The notes: generated by a model not told the origin, from the sequence alone. Positions 1 to 12,112 are shown, counted from the first letter of the stretch. The stretch: 64,000 nt of DNA from Euphorbia lathyris (GCF_963576675.1 NC_088911.1:135783929-135847928); one strand, 5' to 3'. A program made the numbers and translations.

Positions 1-2217
1 GTTGTTGAAAGGAAGAACAGAACACTAGTTGAAATAGCTAGGACAATGCTTAGTGAGAATAGGCTTCCAAAGTATTTCTGGGGTGAAGCTGTCAACACAG
101 CATGCTATATACTCAATAGGGCTTTAGTTAGACCTATTCTTAAGAAAAACCCCTATGAACTTTGGAAAGGACGAAAACCCAATATTGGATACTTTCGTGC
201 TTTTGGTTGTAAATGTTTTATACTCAATACGAAAAACAACCTAGCCAAATTTGATTCTAAAGCTGACGAAGCGATCTTTCTAGGGTACTCAACTAACAGT
301 AAAGCATGTAGGGTGTTCAATAAACGAACTCAAGTTGTAGAAGAGTCTGTCCATATAGAGTTCGATGAAACTGACCTTGCAGGAAAATCAAGTCAGTCTG
401 CCGAAGATGACCCAAGCTCAGCTTCCGCTGACCAAAATGGAGCCGCTGAGTCATTACCGCACGGGCTGAACAAAGGTAAAAGCGAACCCGAAATTACCTT
501 TGCTGACCAATCTAAAACTGCAGAGATTGTTGAAACACCAGCTACTGACAACTCAACATTACCCAAAGAAATCAAAATTCCAAGAGGACATTCGGAGAAG
601 TCCATTCTTGATGTTGCTGAGAATAACCTGATGACAAGAAATCAACTCAGGAGATATCTTAGCAATGTTGCGTCCGTCTCAGTCCATGAACCAAAGAATT
701 TCACCGATGCTGAGCATGACGAATTCTGGATCAATGCTATGCAAGAAGAGCTTGATCAATTCAAGAGAAATGAGGTATGAGATTTAGTACCAAAACCTAG
801 GAATCAAAAGACCATAGGAACTAAGTGGGTCTTTAGAAACAAACTAAATGAGCAAGGAAATATAGTCAGGAACAAAGCCCGACTCGTAGCCCAAGGCTAT
901 AGTCAGCAAGAAGGCATTGACTATAGTGAGACCTTTGCTCCCGTTGCTAAGTTAGAGGCTATACGAATATTGTGTGCATATGCTAGTTTCATGAACTTCA
1001 AACTATATCAAATGGATGTCAAAAGTGCTTTTCTTAATAGACTTATAAACGAAGAGGTATATGTTAGTCAGCCTCCCGGGTTTGAAGATCCAAAATTTCC
1101 AACCCACGTTTATAAACTCAAGAAGGCCCTGTATGGCCTAAAACAAGCACCACGTGCTTGGTACGAGAGGTTGACCAGTTTCCTGCTGACCAAGAACTAT
1201 GTCAGAGGCAAAGCTGACACAACTTTGTTCATTAAGAAAAAGGGTAAAAATACCCTGCTGGCACAAATTTACGTAGATGATATAATCTTTGGTGCTACTG
1301 ATGAATCTATGTGCAAAGAATTTAGTAAACAGATGCAAACTGAGTTCGAGATGTCAATGATGGGGGAACTCAACTTCTTCCTTGGTCTACAAATCAAGCA
1401 AGGGAAGAACGGCGTCTTCATCAGTCAGTCTAAGTATGCCAAAGAAATGTTCAAGAAATTCGATATGGAAGAATGTAAGCTCATATCTACCCCAATGGGT
1501 ACTGACACTGTCCTTTGTGCTGACGAGAAAGGTAAGTCAGTAGACAGTAAGTTATATCGAGGTATGATTGGCTCTCTACTTTATCTTACCGCTAGTAGGC
1601 CTGACATTCAGTACTCAGTATGTTATTGTATAAGATATCAAGCTGACCCCAGGGAATCTCACCTTATAGCTGTAAAAAGAATTTTTAGATATTTGCAGAG
1701 CTCAGTTAATGCAGGTTTATGGTATCTAAATACAAATAACTTCACACTCATTGGATACACTGACGCTGACTATGGACGAGATAAGCTAGAGCGTAAGAGT
1801 ACTTCAGGAGGGTGTCACTTCCTTGGAAGCTGTCTAGTATCTTGGTTCAGTAAGAAGCAATCATCAGTGGTCCTGTCAACAACTGAAGCTGAGTACATTG
1901 CTGCTGGAAGCTCTGTGGCCCAGGTCCTATGGATTAAGCAACAGCTGGAGGATTATGGAGTACAAACTGACACAATTGAAGTCAAATGCGACAATAAGAG
2001 TGCTATTGACTTGTCCAAAAATCCAATCCAACACAGCAGGATGAAGCATGTCAGCATTCGACATCACTTCATTAGAGATCATGTACTCAAAGGGGAGATC
2101 AAGCTGACCTACGTACCAACAGATGAACAACTTGCAGATATCTTTACGAACCCTTTGGCTCGTGAGCAATTTAACATACTAAGGGAAGCTATCAGTATGT
2201 CTAATCCTCTTCAATAA
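1..2217 (+). pseudogene. Ty1/copia pol of element A (integrase end, RT, RNase H), one nonsense codon
   Basis: One reading frame runs from the window edge to TAA at 2215-2217. It starts inside the integrase (VVERKNRTLVEIAR), passes through a variable linker (about 350-640), then a reverse transcriptase with the catalytic YVDD at 1270-1281, and ends with an RNase H (TEAEYIAAG, then [13 protein letters not shown]). This is the copia order, integrase before RT. The only break is TGA at 778-780, where copy B of the same family reads W (NKVWDLVP), so it is a TGG to TGA change. The 5' half (LTR, gag, protease) lies outside the window. Such an enzyme would reverse-transcribe element RNA in cytoplasmic particles and insert the cDNA. 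Confidence 0.95.
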
Positions 2218-2620
2218 AACTCTATGCTTAATTGAATGTTGAGTGATTATCATGCTGAGTGATTTGTGCCAAATTAGTAACTATTGCATGCTGAGTTAAA
2301 TATAACATAAAATCACCCTATGCTGAGTAGACATACATACTGACTGATTATCTTAAGTCGAGTTACTAAGCACACGGACATTTTCTCTACGTAAAACTGT
2401 GTACTCAGAATGACAAAAATGTTTAGTATTCTAGATAATGAGTAAAAGCCAGTGAAAACAATAAATGCTAGCACGCACATTAAATAGCCACCTAGGATGA
2501 CATAAGCGCAATAATTAGAAAACACATGCGCTGAACATGTCATAAATGCCAGAGATTACTGTCGATTGATCATCTCGAGGTAAAACGACTATTCCAACCC
2601 GTCAGATCAACTCGGTACTC
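2218..2620 (+). other. Copia element A spacer between pol and the extra ORF
   Basis: No coding frame is visible. The stretch is dense in the words GCTGAG, ACTCAG and GCTGAC, which also crowd the rest of this family. It ends in a TATA-like box. Confidence 0.6.
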
Positions 2621-2629
2621 CTATAAATA
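2621..2629 (+). promoter_or_regulatory. TATA-like box before the extra ORF of element A
   Basis: CTATAAATA lies 46 bp before the ATG at 2675, a normal plant TATA-to-start spacing with a TSS near 2650-2660. No ATG intervenes. An internal promoter for a separate transcript of the downstream ORF is an inference. Confidence 0.4.
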
Positions 2630-2674
2630 GTGGACGAATTCCCACTCATACCTCTCAAAATTTCTCAAGGAATC

Positions 2675-5600
2675 ATGTCTGACGATTCAAAAAATATCTC
2701 TGGTGCCGGTTACGACGACAACCGCTCCGATGAAAATCCTCCTTCCCCTGCTCAGCAGGACTATGATGAGACATCAAGTGAGTCTCAAGGACACGGTCAG
2801 CATGACCAATCTAAGGTCAGCACCTCCGGCAAGAACTCTCAAGCTGACCAAGCAACTCCGTCGAAGAAACAGAAGAAGAAGAAGCAACCTAAGGAAAAGG
2901 TATTTCTTCAGGTTTACAACAGTGTAAAGAATTGTGAGGTACTTCGTTGCCGGTGGTTCTCCCCAAGTTTTGTAACAGCTGAGAAACCCTTCTGTGAATG
3001 GATCTCCAAAAACGGCTGGTCAAAACTCTTCTCTCTCCCCGGTAAAACTTACCCCTGGTTAGTAAAGGAATTCTATTCGAATCTCAGAGTGGATGAGGAC
3101 AATGCTGACCATCTTGTCACCAAGGTCAAAGGTAAGGACATCACGATTACTCCATCCTATCTAGCAACTCTGCTAAATCTGCCGGCCAAAGGTACAAAAT
3201 TCAGGACCACAAACGCCAAACTTGACTATCCTGTTGAGTTCTGTAAGCCAAAAACCCACAAAGGTAAAATAGCCAGCACGTGTATGGGTCAAAATCAAAA
3301 AATGGCTCATTACATCCTGACCAACTTCATATTCCCTAAGGTCAACTCCACCTCATCAGCCTCCAATTTTGAGCAGTGCTTCATCTGGCACATGCTGACC
3401 TACAAACCGCTCAATATGCCCGTATTTCTTATCGGTGCATTCCAACAGAGCACAGGGAAACTCAGGTTGGGATCCCTCATCACAAGAATTCTTGAGGACC
3501 ATCAGGTGAGCACGGTCGAAGAAGTTGAGACTTGGGGTACGGAAATCACAACGGCACTGCTGTTCGGATTAGCATACGGCCAACCCATCAAGTCTAAGAA
3601 AGGAAAGGGGGTTATTGAAGAAAATGAGGAAGAAGTTAATGCTGAAGAAGGAGCACAAGCTATGACGACCAAGAAATGAAAGAAGGTGGTGGTAAACAAG
3701 GAACCTGCTGACCGCACTAGGCAAGACAAGAAGCGGAAAGCTGACCTATCCGCAAAGGATGTCAACACAGCTCCGAAAAAGCTGAGAATAATATCCAGTG
3801 CGAAGAAAGCTGATGCTGAGCAAGAAAAATGGGAACCTAAGTTAGCGGAGAAAAGGCAAGTTGAGCCTGAGGAAGAAAGTAAGGAAACCCCTGAGCAACC
3901 TTTGAAAAAGAAGAAGAAAACTTTTGGGTTAATGCCAATTGATGCACCTCCTCTTGACTTCGTAATCTTTGAAGACTCACACTTTGTGAGAAGTCAAGAA
4001 ATTGATCTTGAGAAAACTCCTACTGACCAAGAAGAAGAACTGGGTGATATTGGAGGTCAGTTTCATGCTGATAAGACATGCTCTACTGAGCGAAGTAAGA
4101 CAGTTGCTGCTAAGCAAAATAAAACAGTTGATGTTGAGCCGAATGTGAATATTGCTGCTGAGCAAAGTGAACAAGTTGAAACTGACCAACCCGAGCATAA
4201 TGCAAAGTCACCAGTGAAGGACAAGATGGTAGAAGGCCTTGATGCCGACCTTGGTATTAACTCAGCCTCTGAGTCCCTTGACTTTATTGCTGCTGATCCC
4301 TCTCCTCCAATAAATAAGAACAGCACAGGCAAACAGCTCAAACGAAAGGCTCAAAAATCTACAGTCATTGACGTTCTGGACGATTCTCCTCTAAGGGAAC
4401 CAATCACTGACCTTACCAAACTCCAGTTTCAATTCTTCTCCACCGTCATTGAGCCAACCCCAGATCAACTTAAGGAAAAGCAAGTCTCTGTTTCTCAAGC
4501 TGAGGAACAAGCCGACCCCAAAGCTCCTCAAGGTCCTGTTTCTGCCGAGCAAGTGCTCGAAGTTCCTGCTACTCAAGACAAAGAGTTAGCAAAGGAAGAT
4601 CCTGCTCAGGTCAGCACTGAACTACCTCAACCTTCTGAAACCAATCAGCTTTAGACTGACCCCGAGCAGGTCAATATCTCTGCCGATCCACCTCTTCTTA
4701 CTCCTTTATCGCAGAATGATAACCAGTCAGTTCCTTCTGGTGATCTGAATAAAAGCCCAGCTGTTGACAAAGCTGGCACATCTGTTTTTGGACAGCACCA
4801 AACTCCTCCATTCGGTGCTATTCCAATTTCGGCCTCTGAACCACAAAATGATGAATCCTATGCTTACTTGCATGCTACTGAGTCTGGATGACGAATCATT
4901 GACTCAGCTCAAGCATTACTTCAGGATATTCATCAAACCAATGCCGATGCTGCTGGGTCTGCCCATGTTGAGCCAACACAACTTTCCTCTGTCACTCAAC
5001 TTTTAACTGAAATCAAGGGTCTCAAGGACTTACTGAGTGTCATGACATCCTTTCAATTTCAACAACCCAAGAAAGAATCAATAGTAAAGCTGGCTGAACT
5101 CCAGCTGATAATGGTCAATCATATGAATTCTATCCAAGGCCAACTCAATACTTTGTCAGCTGCGAACTCAATCTATGCAACCTCTGCTGAGGTTAATCAA
5201 CTTTTCCCCAGCTAACTTCTGAGCTGACCGGAGCTCGTGAACTGATCTCCTCCTCCTCCCAGTGTTCCATCGAGCAAATTAGTGAAGCCGTTCATCTACT
5301 CAACTTGAGTAAAGAGGAAATGGACACTAACCAAGTGAAGACTAATGAGATTCTAAAGTACAGTTAGTCTACATTTGCGCAAGTTCGGCATACCAACGCT
5401 CAACATCAGTTCTATGATGCTGCGTTGCTCAAAATGTACCATCAATCTTATGTTAAGGTGACAGACTCTATCACTTGGATCGGGAAATCACAGGAGTATC
5501 TCTTAAGTATGCTCAGTGCCACCATTAGGATCCCCGCTTCCACTCTGGATGATGGCATGGCAGTCTTCGACGGTCTTCGAGAGAGTACGAGTCAACTCCA

Positions 5601-5709
5601 AACGTACTCATCAAAACTGACTCGTGCTGTTCTTCACGGGACATTTACTCCTCCTTCATCGGATGCTGGCAAAATGGGGGAGAAAGAACACGCTGATGGA
5701 ACTCAATAG
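2675..5709 (+). pseudogene. Extra ORF between copia pol and 3' LTR; putative plant transposon protein, broken
   Basis: The frame starts at ATG 2675 (MSDDSKN). It has an acidic, Gln/Ser-rich N-terminus and a Lys-rich basic patch. A folded region (about 2920-3570, with RCRWFSPSFV, WLVKEFYSNL and LLNLPAKG) resembles the 'putative plant transposon protein' domain often found in retroelement ORFs of plants. A long low-complexity Glu/Lys/Pro/Gln-rich tail follows. It is broken by TGA 3677-3679, TAG 4652-4654, a TGA near 4888, a frame change near 5215 and TAG 5365-5367. A last helical-looking piece ends at TAG 5707-5709. Position between pol and the 3' LTR matches the extra or env-like ORF of some copia lineages; no signal peptide or membrane segment is visible, so an envelope role is not supported. 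Confidence 0.7.
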
Positions 5710-6349
5710 AAGCATGGCTCATCTTCTGCTGACCCAAGCAATCCAAGTCAGCAACCAAGAACTGCCAAAGGCAAAGGCAAACTTCAAGTCAACATACGAA
5801 GATAGATTAGGAATAGTCATAGACTTGTAACCTTTGACATGTTCTATTTTTATTGTTGCTGACTATCTATATAAGCATTGTTTCTTTTCCAAACTAACTT
5901 ATCTATATGCAATGCTTACCTATTATAATTCTATGCTGATCTGTCATACTTAATCTAAACATTGAACAAAGTAAAAATCTTGTGAACATAAAGAAAGTAT
6001 GAGTAAAATATACTCAGCACATATAAATCTAATACCCATACAATAACTCTAATACCTATGTGCCACACTGAGTAACGACAATATGTTCCAAGCATTAAAC
6101 TCTTCTGAAAAGCTGACCAAGGCTCACCCTGAGTTAGATCTTGGAAGGTCTAGAATTGAACTAAGTCAGTATAGGCATGTCTTATTTTTACTCGATTAAA
6201 TCTTAGAAGGTTTAGAGTTAATTTAAGTCAACAGATGCAACCCTTACGGGGGAGTAACTTCAGAAGAATGAAAAGTGATTCAATCATGGGGAATCTCAAT
6301 GCTGAGTTCCATAATTAAATATTTTTGCCAACATCAAAATGGGGGAGTT
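5710..6349 (+). other. Copia A 3' untranslated region with polypurine tract
   Basis: Noncoding. It ends in a purine run (AAAATGGGGGAG, about 6337-6348) directly before the LTR start TGTTGAAAC. This is where plus-strand DNA synthesis would be primed. Confidence 0.8.
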
Positions 6350-7824
6350 TGTTGAAACACCTTTCCACATGATTTTGATTTGACAAAATTATTTACAGTT
6401 AATCCATGATAACGGGGAAATTAAATTTAAGTGCTTTGATTTAATTATACTAATGTGTTTGTTCAATGTTGAGTATAATTTTAAGTGAACAGAAATAAAA
6501 AGTACGACAGAATGAAGTCAGCATGAGCCACAGAAGCTGAGTATAACTCGACTCAGCATAATAGAAAAAAAGTCTTCTTCAGAACAAATGATTAAAGGCG
6601 AAGCTGGCCAATGAAGCTGAGTAGAACACAACTCAGTATCAAAGAAGAGAAGTCTTCCTCTAAACTAAAGCTTGCAGACAAAGCTAACCACGAAAGCTGA
6701 GTAGAATGCAAGTCAGTGTCGTCAGAAAGACAACGGCTATTAAAGTCAAGCTGAGTGTTCTTCAGGACAGCTTGAATGATCCGTTTCCTAAAAGACAAGA
6801 TCCAACAACTGTCTGCACCAATAACAGAAGCTTTGGAATTACGCACAGAGTTAATTTCGAGACGCATGGGTCAACGGGCATTTGGCTAAAAGACAAAACT
6901 GGCACTAGAAGATGAATCTGTAGGAAGAAGACAAGCCTGACGCCTGCTAATTTCAGACGACGGGATTGGCCTGTGCATTCTGAATGTTGACCAAGCGTGT
7001 GACGCAAGAGAGCCGTTTGAATCCAACGGATACTTCCAGATTCAAATGATTAGAGCTTCAGAATCAACTATAAAAGGACAAGACCATCTCTTGGATCCTT
7101 TGCCGAAAATACAAGAGAAAAAGAGCATACATACAAAGCATATTCAAACAAGAAAAAGAAGATCTTACACCAAATTTCTATCTCTGTGTAAAAGCTAGAT
7201 TGAATTTGTTTTCATCTAAAGTGTTCTTCATCTAGAAAGAACAGATTTGTATCAATTGTAAAAGATTGAGAGAGTGGTGCTGAGTACTCGGTTTTAGTAC
7301 TCAGCGGTAGAGAAAAATCTGAGTGTTCGGTTATAGCGCTCAGTAGGAGTTGAGTAGACGAATAGAGGAAAGTACTCTTGCATATTCAACTGCCTTGTAA
7401 ACAGTTTGTGCTCTACCTTTAAAGAGCTCAGTATTGGGTTGAAAAAGCCCGGAAGGACTCTGGGGACTGGACGTAGGTGGTGAGGCCGAACCAGGATAAA
7501 TCTTGCTGAGTAATCTCTAACCCTTTCTCTCAATATATATATGTATGTGCTGTTTGCTTAAATTACTCAGGATATAAATTGTATAAGCTGACACTGAGTA
7601 ATCAGAGTGCTGAGTTGGAAGCTGACCTTAAGTGTTAATTCCCAACTCACAAGTAAAACGGTTCTAGTCAGCCTCTGACTAAAGCTGTCTTACATCTCTC
7701 GGCCGTGCTGACTAAAATTTGAGTTAAGTAATTTAAAGAATTGATTAAGTCAGCATAATTAAAACGAAAAAGTTATATTAGTTCCTAACCCCCCCCCTTG
7801 GAACTAATCACTCGGGACCAACAT
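6350..7824 (+). repeat. 3' LTR of copia element A
   Basis: It begins TGTTGAAACACC after a polypurine tract and ends GGGACCAACA, giving 1475 bp with TG...CA ends. The same sequence in the opposite orientation forms the LTR at 13326-14772. A TATA box (CTATAAAAGG) lies near 7068-7077. The end carries a 9-bp inverted repeat around a C-run (7777-7809). The base right of 7824 is RNase H sequence of element B on the other strand, so A was inserted into B. Confidence 0.93.
7068..7077 (+). promoter_or_regulatory. TATA box of copia LTR A
   Basis: CTATAAAAGG lies in the middle of the LTR. The equivalent position in LTR B reads TGCTATAAAAGG on the minus strand near 14110-14120. It likely drives the element RNA. 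Confidence 0.65.
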
Positions 7825-8358
7825 AAACTGCTCATGAGCCAAAGGCTTCATGAAGATATCCGCAAGCTGTTCATCTGTTGGAACATAGGTCAGCTTGATC
7901 TCACCCTTGAGTACATAGTCTCTGATGAAGTGATGCCTTATGCTGACATGCTTCATCCTGCTGTGTTGGATTGGATTTTTAGATAGGTCAATGGCACTCT
8001 TGTTGTCGCATTTGACTTCAATTGTTTTTGTTTGTACTCCATAATCCTCCAGTTGTCGCTTAATCCATAGGACTTGTGCCACACAGCTTCCAGCAGCAAT
8101 GTACTCAGCTTCAGTTGTTTACAGGGCCACTGACGATTGCTTCTTACTGAACCAAGACACCAGACAGCTTCCAAGGAAGTGACATCCTCCTGAGGTGCTT
8201 TTACGCTCCAGCTTGTCTCGTCCATAGTCAGCGTCAATGTATCCAATGAGTGTGAAGTCATTTGCGTTTGGATACCATAAACCTGCATTTACTGAGCTCT
8301 GCAAATATCTAAAAATTCTCTTCACAGCTATATAGTGAGATTCCCTGGGCTCAGCTTG
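7825..8358 (-). pseudogene. RNase H end of copia element B
   Basis: The minus-strand frame runs from QAEPRESHYIAVKRIF through [30 protein letters not shown] and ADIFMKPLAHEQF. It is broken by one stop near 8119 (TCA in copy A, TAA here). It is cut at 7824 by insertion of element A and at 8358 by GC-rich hAT sequence. About 80 bp equal to 1559-1634 of copy A are missing before it. Confidence 0.9.
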
Positions 8359-8432
8359 ATACGGGGAATCCCCGCCCCGTCGGGGCGGAGCCCCGATGGG
8401 TACGGGTATTCCCCGCCCCAGTTGCATCCCTA
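8359..8432 (+). mobile_element. Short terminal piece of a hAT-type element with CCCCG-rich end
   Basis: GC-rich sequence ends in TTGCATCCCTA at 8432 and is followed by TAGATGAT. That 8-mer is also the sequence flanking the other hAT end at 9912 (as ATCATCTA on this strand). Eight-base duplications and TAGGGATG/TAAGGATG termini fit hAT. This piece is the missing end of the element at 8716-9912, moved by a local inversion. Confidence 0.75.
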
Positions 8433-8715
8433 TAGATGATATTATCTTTGGTGCTACTAATGAATCTATGTGCAAGGAATTTAGCAAACAGATGCAAACT
8501 GAGTTTGAGATGTCAATGATGGACGAACTCAACTTCTTCCTTGGACTTCAAATTAAACAAGGGAAGAATGGCATCTTCATTAGTCAGACCAAGTATGCCA
8601 AAGAAATATTGAAGAAATTTGATATGGAAGAATGTAAGCCCATATCTACCCTAATGGGTACTGACACTGTGCTTTGTGCTGATGAGAAAGGTAAGTCAGT
8701 AGACAGTAAGTTATA
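8433..8715 (+). pseudogene. Inverted RT segment of copia element B
   Basis: It encodes [16 protein letters not shown] through [13 protein letters not shown], the part directly after YVDD, but on the plus strand, while the flanking parts of B are on the minus strand. It matches 1276-1558 of copy A closely. It starts with TAGATGAT, the hAT target-site sequence, and ends in GC-rich hAT sequence. It is a segment flipped in place. Confidence 0.9.
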
Positions 8716-9912
8716 CCCGTTTTTTAGCAGGGACGGGGACGGGGACCAATATGGTCCCCGTAGCGGGTACGGGGCGGGGTCGGGAAATGGCATCCCCGCC
8801 CCGCGGGGATCCCCGTACCCGTCCCCGTCCCCGTAAAGTTTGTCTGTTTGAATACTTTACTTCTACATTCTTTCAGAGTTTTAATACTGTTTCATTCTTT
8901 CAAAGTTTTCATTTTTTCATTTTGGAATTAGTATATAGTAATATATGAGATTCTTCTTCCTGTGTTACCCATTTTGATGCCATTAAGATTGATTTGCTTG
9001 ATGTTGGTTCATATTCATATTTATAACCATCAGGTCAAATGGATTTTTGCTTTTACACTGCCTAATTTATTACTATATATCATGCTTTAGAGGAGTTGTA
9101 AACAATGGCCTAACTCACCCCAAAAGGTACCTCAAAGGGTGAGGATTGCCTCACATATTTAAGGAGCCATATAGCTTCCTCATTTAGCAATGTGGGATGT
9201 CTAACACGCCCCCCTCACGCCCAATTCATTTGATGCGTGACGCTAATATCAGCGGGAGCCCCAACATTGAACCATGGCTCTGATACCATGTAAACAATGG
9301 CCTAACTCACCCCAAAAGGTACCTCAAAGGGTGAGGATTGCCTCACATATTTAAGGAGCCATATAGCTTCCTCATTTAGCAATGTGGGATGTCTAACAGG
9401 AGTCCACATTTTATTTCTCAATAGTTATAATATTTTTTGTATTTTAAATTGGTTGTGGTTACAGTCAAAGTCTAAATTGTCATTAATAGAAATTAATTTT
9501 ATGATTAATTTTGAGAATTAATTGTTAAATGTTTTTCCATAATTTCCTATATGATTTTTCTTCCTCTTCGCTGCTGAGTTAAATGTTTTTCCATAATTTC
9601 CTTGATGCTCTTTGAACTTTTAGGTTCTTCTATTATTCTTATTCAGTCAAATTCTCTCTTTAAAGAGACCGTTTTTATTGCCGACCTCAACAATTTTTTC
9701 TATTGTTATCATGTTTGAAGGTATTATAAAATTATTGTACTAAATGGGTAAACGGGGATTCCCCGTACCCGTACGGATCCCCGTGGGGCGGGGACGGGGA
9801 CAGTTTTTGTCCCCATTTAGCTGGCGGGGACGGGGACGGGGAACCCCCGTTTAGGCGGGGACGGGGATGGGAAACCAAATCCCCGCCCCGTCCCGCCCCA
9901 TTTACATCCTTA
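8716..9912 (-). mobile_element. hAT-type non-autonomous element with G-rich subterminal repeats
   Basis: The minus-strand end reads TAAGGATGTAAATGGGG and abuts TAGATGAT at 9913-9920. Both subterminal zones (8720-8837 and 9750-9905) are packed with GGGGACGGGGA-type repeats. The middle is AT-rich, without a transposase frame, and holds a complete TRIM. hAT transposases bind such subterminal repeats. The left end was displaced to 8359-8432. Confidence 0.8.
9097..9398 (-). mobile_element. Complete TRIM (miniature LTR retrotransposon)
   Basis: Two 110-bp direct repeats (9097-9206 and 9289-9398) are identical by eye. On the minus strand they begin TGTTAGACATCCCAC and end TTGTTTACA. Next to the minus-strand 5' LTR is TGGTATCAGAGCCATGG (9288-9272), a match to the initiator-Met tRNA binding site. 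A G-rich polypurine tract lies before the other LTR. A perfect 5-bp duplication GGAGT flanks it (9092-9096 and 9399-9403). It is 302 bp and codes for nothing, so it must use proteins of another element. Identical LTRs mean a fairly recent insertion. Confidence 0.95.
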
Positions 9913-12112
9913 ATCATCTACGTATATTTGTGCCAACAGGGTATCTTTACCCTTTTTCTTAATGAATAAGGTTGTGTCAGCTTTACCTCTGACATAGTTC
10001 CTGGTCAGCAGGAAATTGGTCAGCCTTTCATACCAAGCACGTGGTGCTTGCTTCAGGCCGTACAGAGCCTTTTTGAGTTTATAGACGTGGTTTGAAAATT
10101 TTGGATCTTCAAACCCTGGAGGGTGACTAACATAGACCTCTTCATTTATAACTCCATTAAGAAATGCACTTTTAACATCCATTTGGAACAGTTTAAAGTT
10201 CATAAAGCTAGCATATGCACATAATATTCTAATTGCTTCTAATCTAGCTACGGGTGCAAAGGTCTCACCATAGTCAATGCCTTCCTGCTGACTGTAACCT
10301 TGAGCTACAAGTCTGGCTTTGTTTCTGACTACGTTTCCCTGTTCATCTAGCTTATTTCGGAACACCCACTTAGTTCCTATGGTCTTTTGATTCCTAGGTT
10401 TTGGCACTAAATCCCATACCTTATTTCTCTTGAATTGATCAAGCTCTTCCTGCATTGCATTGATCCAGAATTCGTCGTGCTCAGCTTCGGTGAAGTTCTT
10501 CGGTTCATGGACTGAGACGAACGCAACATTACTGAGATATCTCTTGAGTTGATTTCTGGTCATCAGGGTGTTCTCAGCAGCATCAAGACTGGACTTCTTT
10601 GAGTGTCCTCTTGGAATTTTGATTTCTTTAGGCAGTGTTGAGTTTTCAGGAACAGGTGTTTCAACAATCTCTGCAGTTTTAGATTGGCCAGCAAAGGTAA
10701 TTTCAGGTTCATTTTTACCTTTGGTCAGCCCTTGTGGTAATGACTCAGTGGCTCTATTTTGGTCAGCGGAAGCTGAGCATGGGTCATCTTCGGTAGGCTG
10801 ACTTATCTTCCCTACAGGGTCAGTTTCATCGAACTCAATATGTACAGACTCTTCTATGACCTAAGTTCATTTATTGAACACCCTATATGCTTTACTGTTA
10901 GTTGAGTATCCTAGAAAGATCGCTTCGTCAGCTTTAGAGTCAAACTTAGCAAGGTTGTCTTTCGTATTGAGTATAAAACATTTACAACCAAAGGCACGAA
11001 AATATCCAATGTTGGGTTTTCGTCCTTTCCAAAGTTCATAGGGGTTTTTCTTAAGTATAGGTCTAACTAAAGCCCTATTGAGTATATAGCAAGCTGTGTT
11101 GACAGCTTCACCCCAGAAATACTTTGGCAGCCTATTCTCACTCAGCATTGTCCTAGCTATTTCAACTAAGGTTCTGTTCTTCCTCTCAACTACCCCATTT
11201 TGTTGAGGAGTTCTAGGAGTAGAAAAATTATGGTCAATGCCGCTGACTTCACAGAATTCATCAAACTGTTAGTTTTTGAATTCTCCGCCATTGTCACTTC
11301 GGATGTGAGCTAATTTTAGGTCTTTGTCATTTTCAAGTTTTCTAATCAGTGTTGAGAACATCTCAAAAGTTTCATCCTTGATACTCAGCAAGATGACCCA
11401 AGTGTACCGAGAGAAATCATCTATAATGACCAAGGAAAATCTCTTACCACCCAAGCTCAACGGTTGGACTGGTCCGAAAAGATCCAAGTGTAGTAATTCC
11501 AATGGACGTTTGGTTGAGACAACATTTTTACTTTGAAAAGACTTTTTGGTTTGTTTACCTTGCTGAAAAGCATTGCATAATTGATCCTTCTCAAATCTAA
11601 GTTTGGGCAAACCCTCAACTAATTGCTTTCTTGCTAATTTGGCAAGGAGGTCTATGCTTACATGACCAAGTCTCCTATGCCATAGCCAGGATTTATCTTC
11701 CATTGACACTAAGCATATCTTTTTCGAAAACTTCTTTTCTAAACTCAGCATGAAGACACTATCAACACGAGGGGCAGTTAAAATCAAATCATTTATTTTT
11801 CCCTCGAGTATCCGACACTCAGTGGCATCAAATACAACCTTCCTACCGCTGTCACACAGCTGAACAACGCTCAATAGGTTATATTTGAGACCCATAACTA
11901 GGGAGACTGACTCAATAGTAGGATTTCCTCCAATAGTACCTGATCCCACTATCTTACCCTTTTTGTTGTCTCCAAAACTTACATTTCCACCTCGTTTATG
12001 TACAAGTGTGATGAACTGAGTTTCATCACCAGTTATATGCCTCGAGCATGCGCTGTCAATGTACCATAGCTTTGACTTCTCTGCGCACCTCAGGCTCACC
12101 TCATTCGAGTGT
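9913..12112 (-). pseudogene. Protease, integrase and RT of copia element B
   Basis: One frame runs 12099 to 9913. It holds a protease with LWYIDSACSRH (DSA where many relatives have DSG), the integrase zinc-binding part (LWHRRLGHVS), the core (HLDLFGPVQPLSLGG, DNGGEFKN, TPQQNGVVERKN), a linker, and RT up to QIYVDD, where the hAT inserted. In-frame stops are one TAA just after GEFKN (11267-11269) and two close ones near 10860-10867, where copy A reads CGA and CAA. The frame differs from gag by one step near 12100-12110, while relatives encode one polyprotein, so a small indel is likely. Confidence 0.93.
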
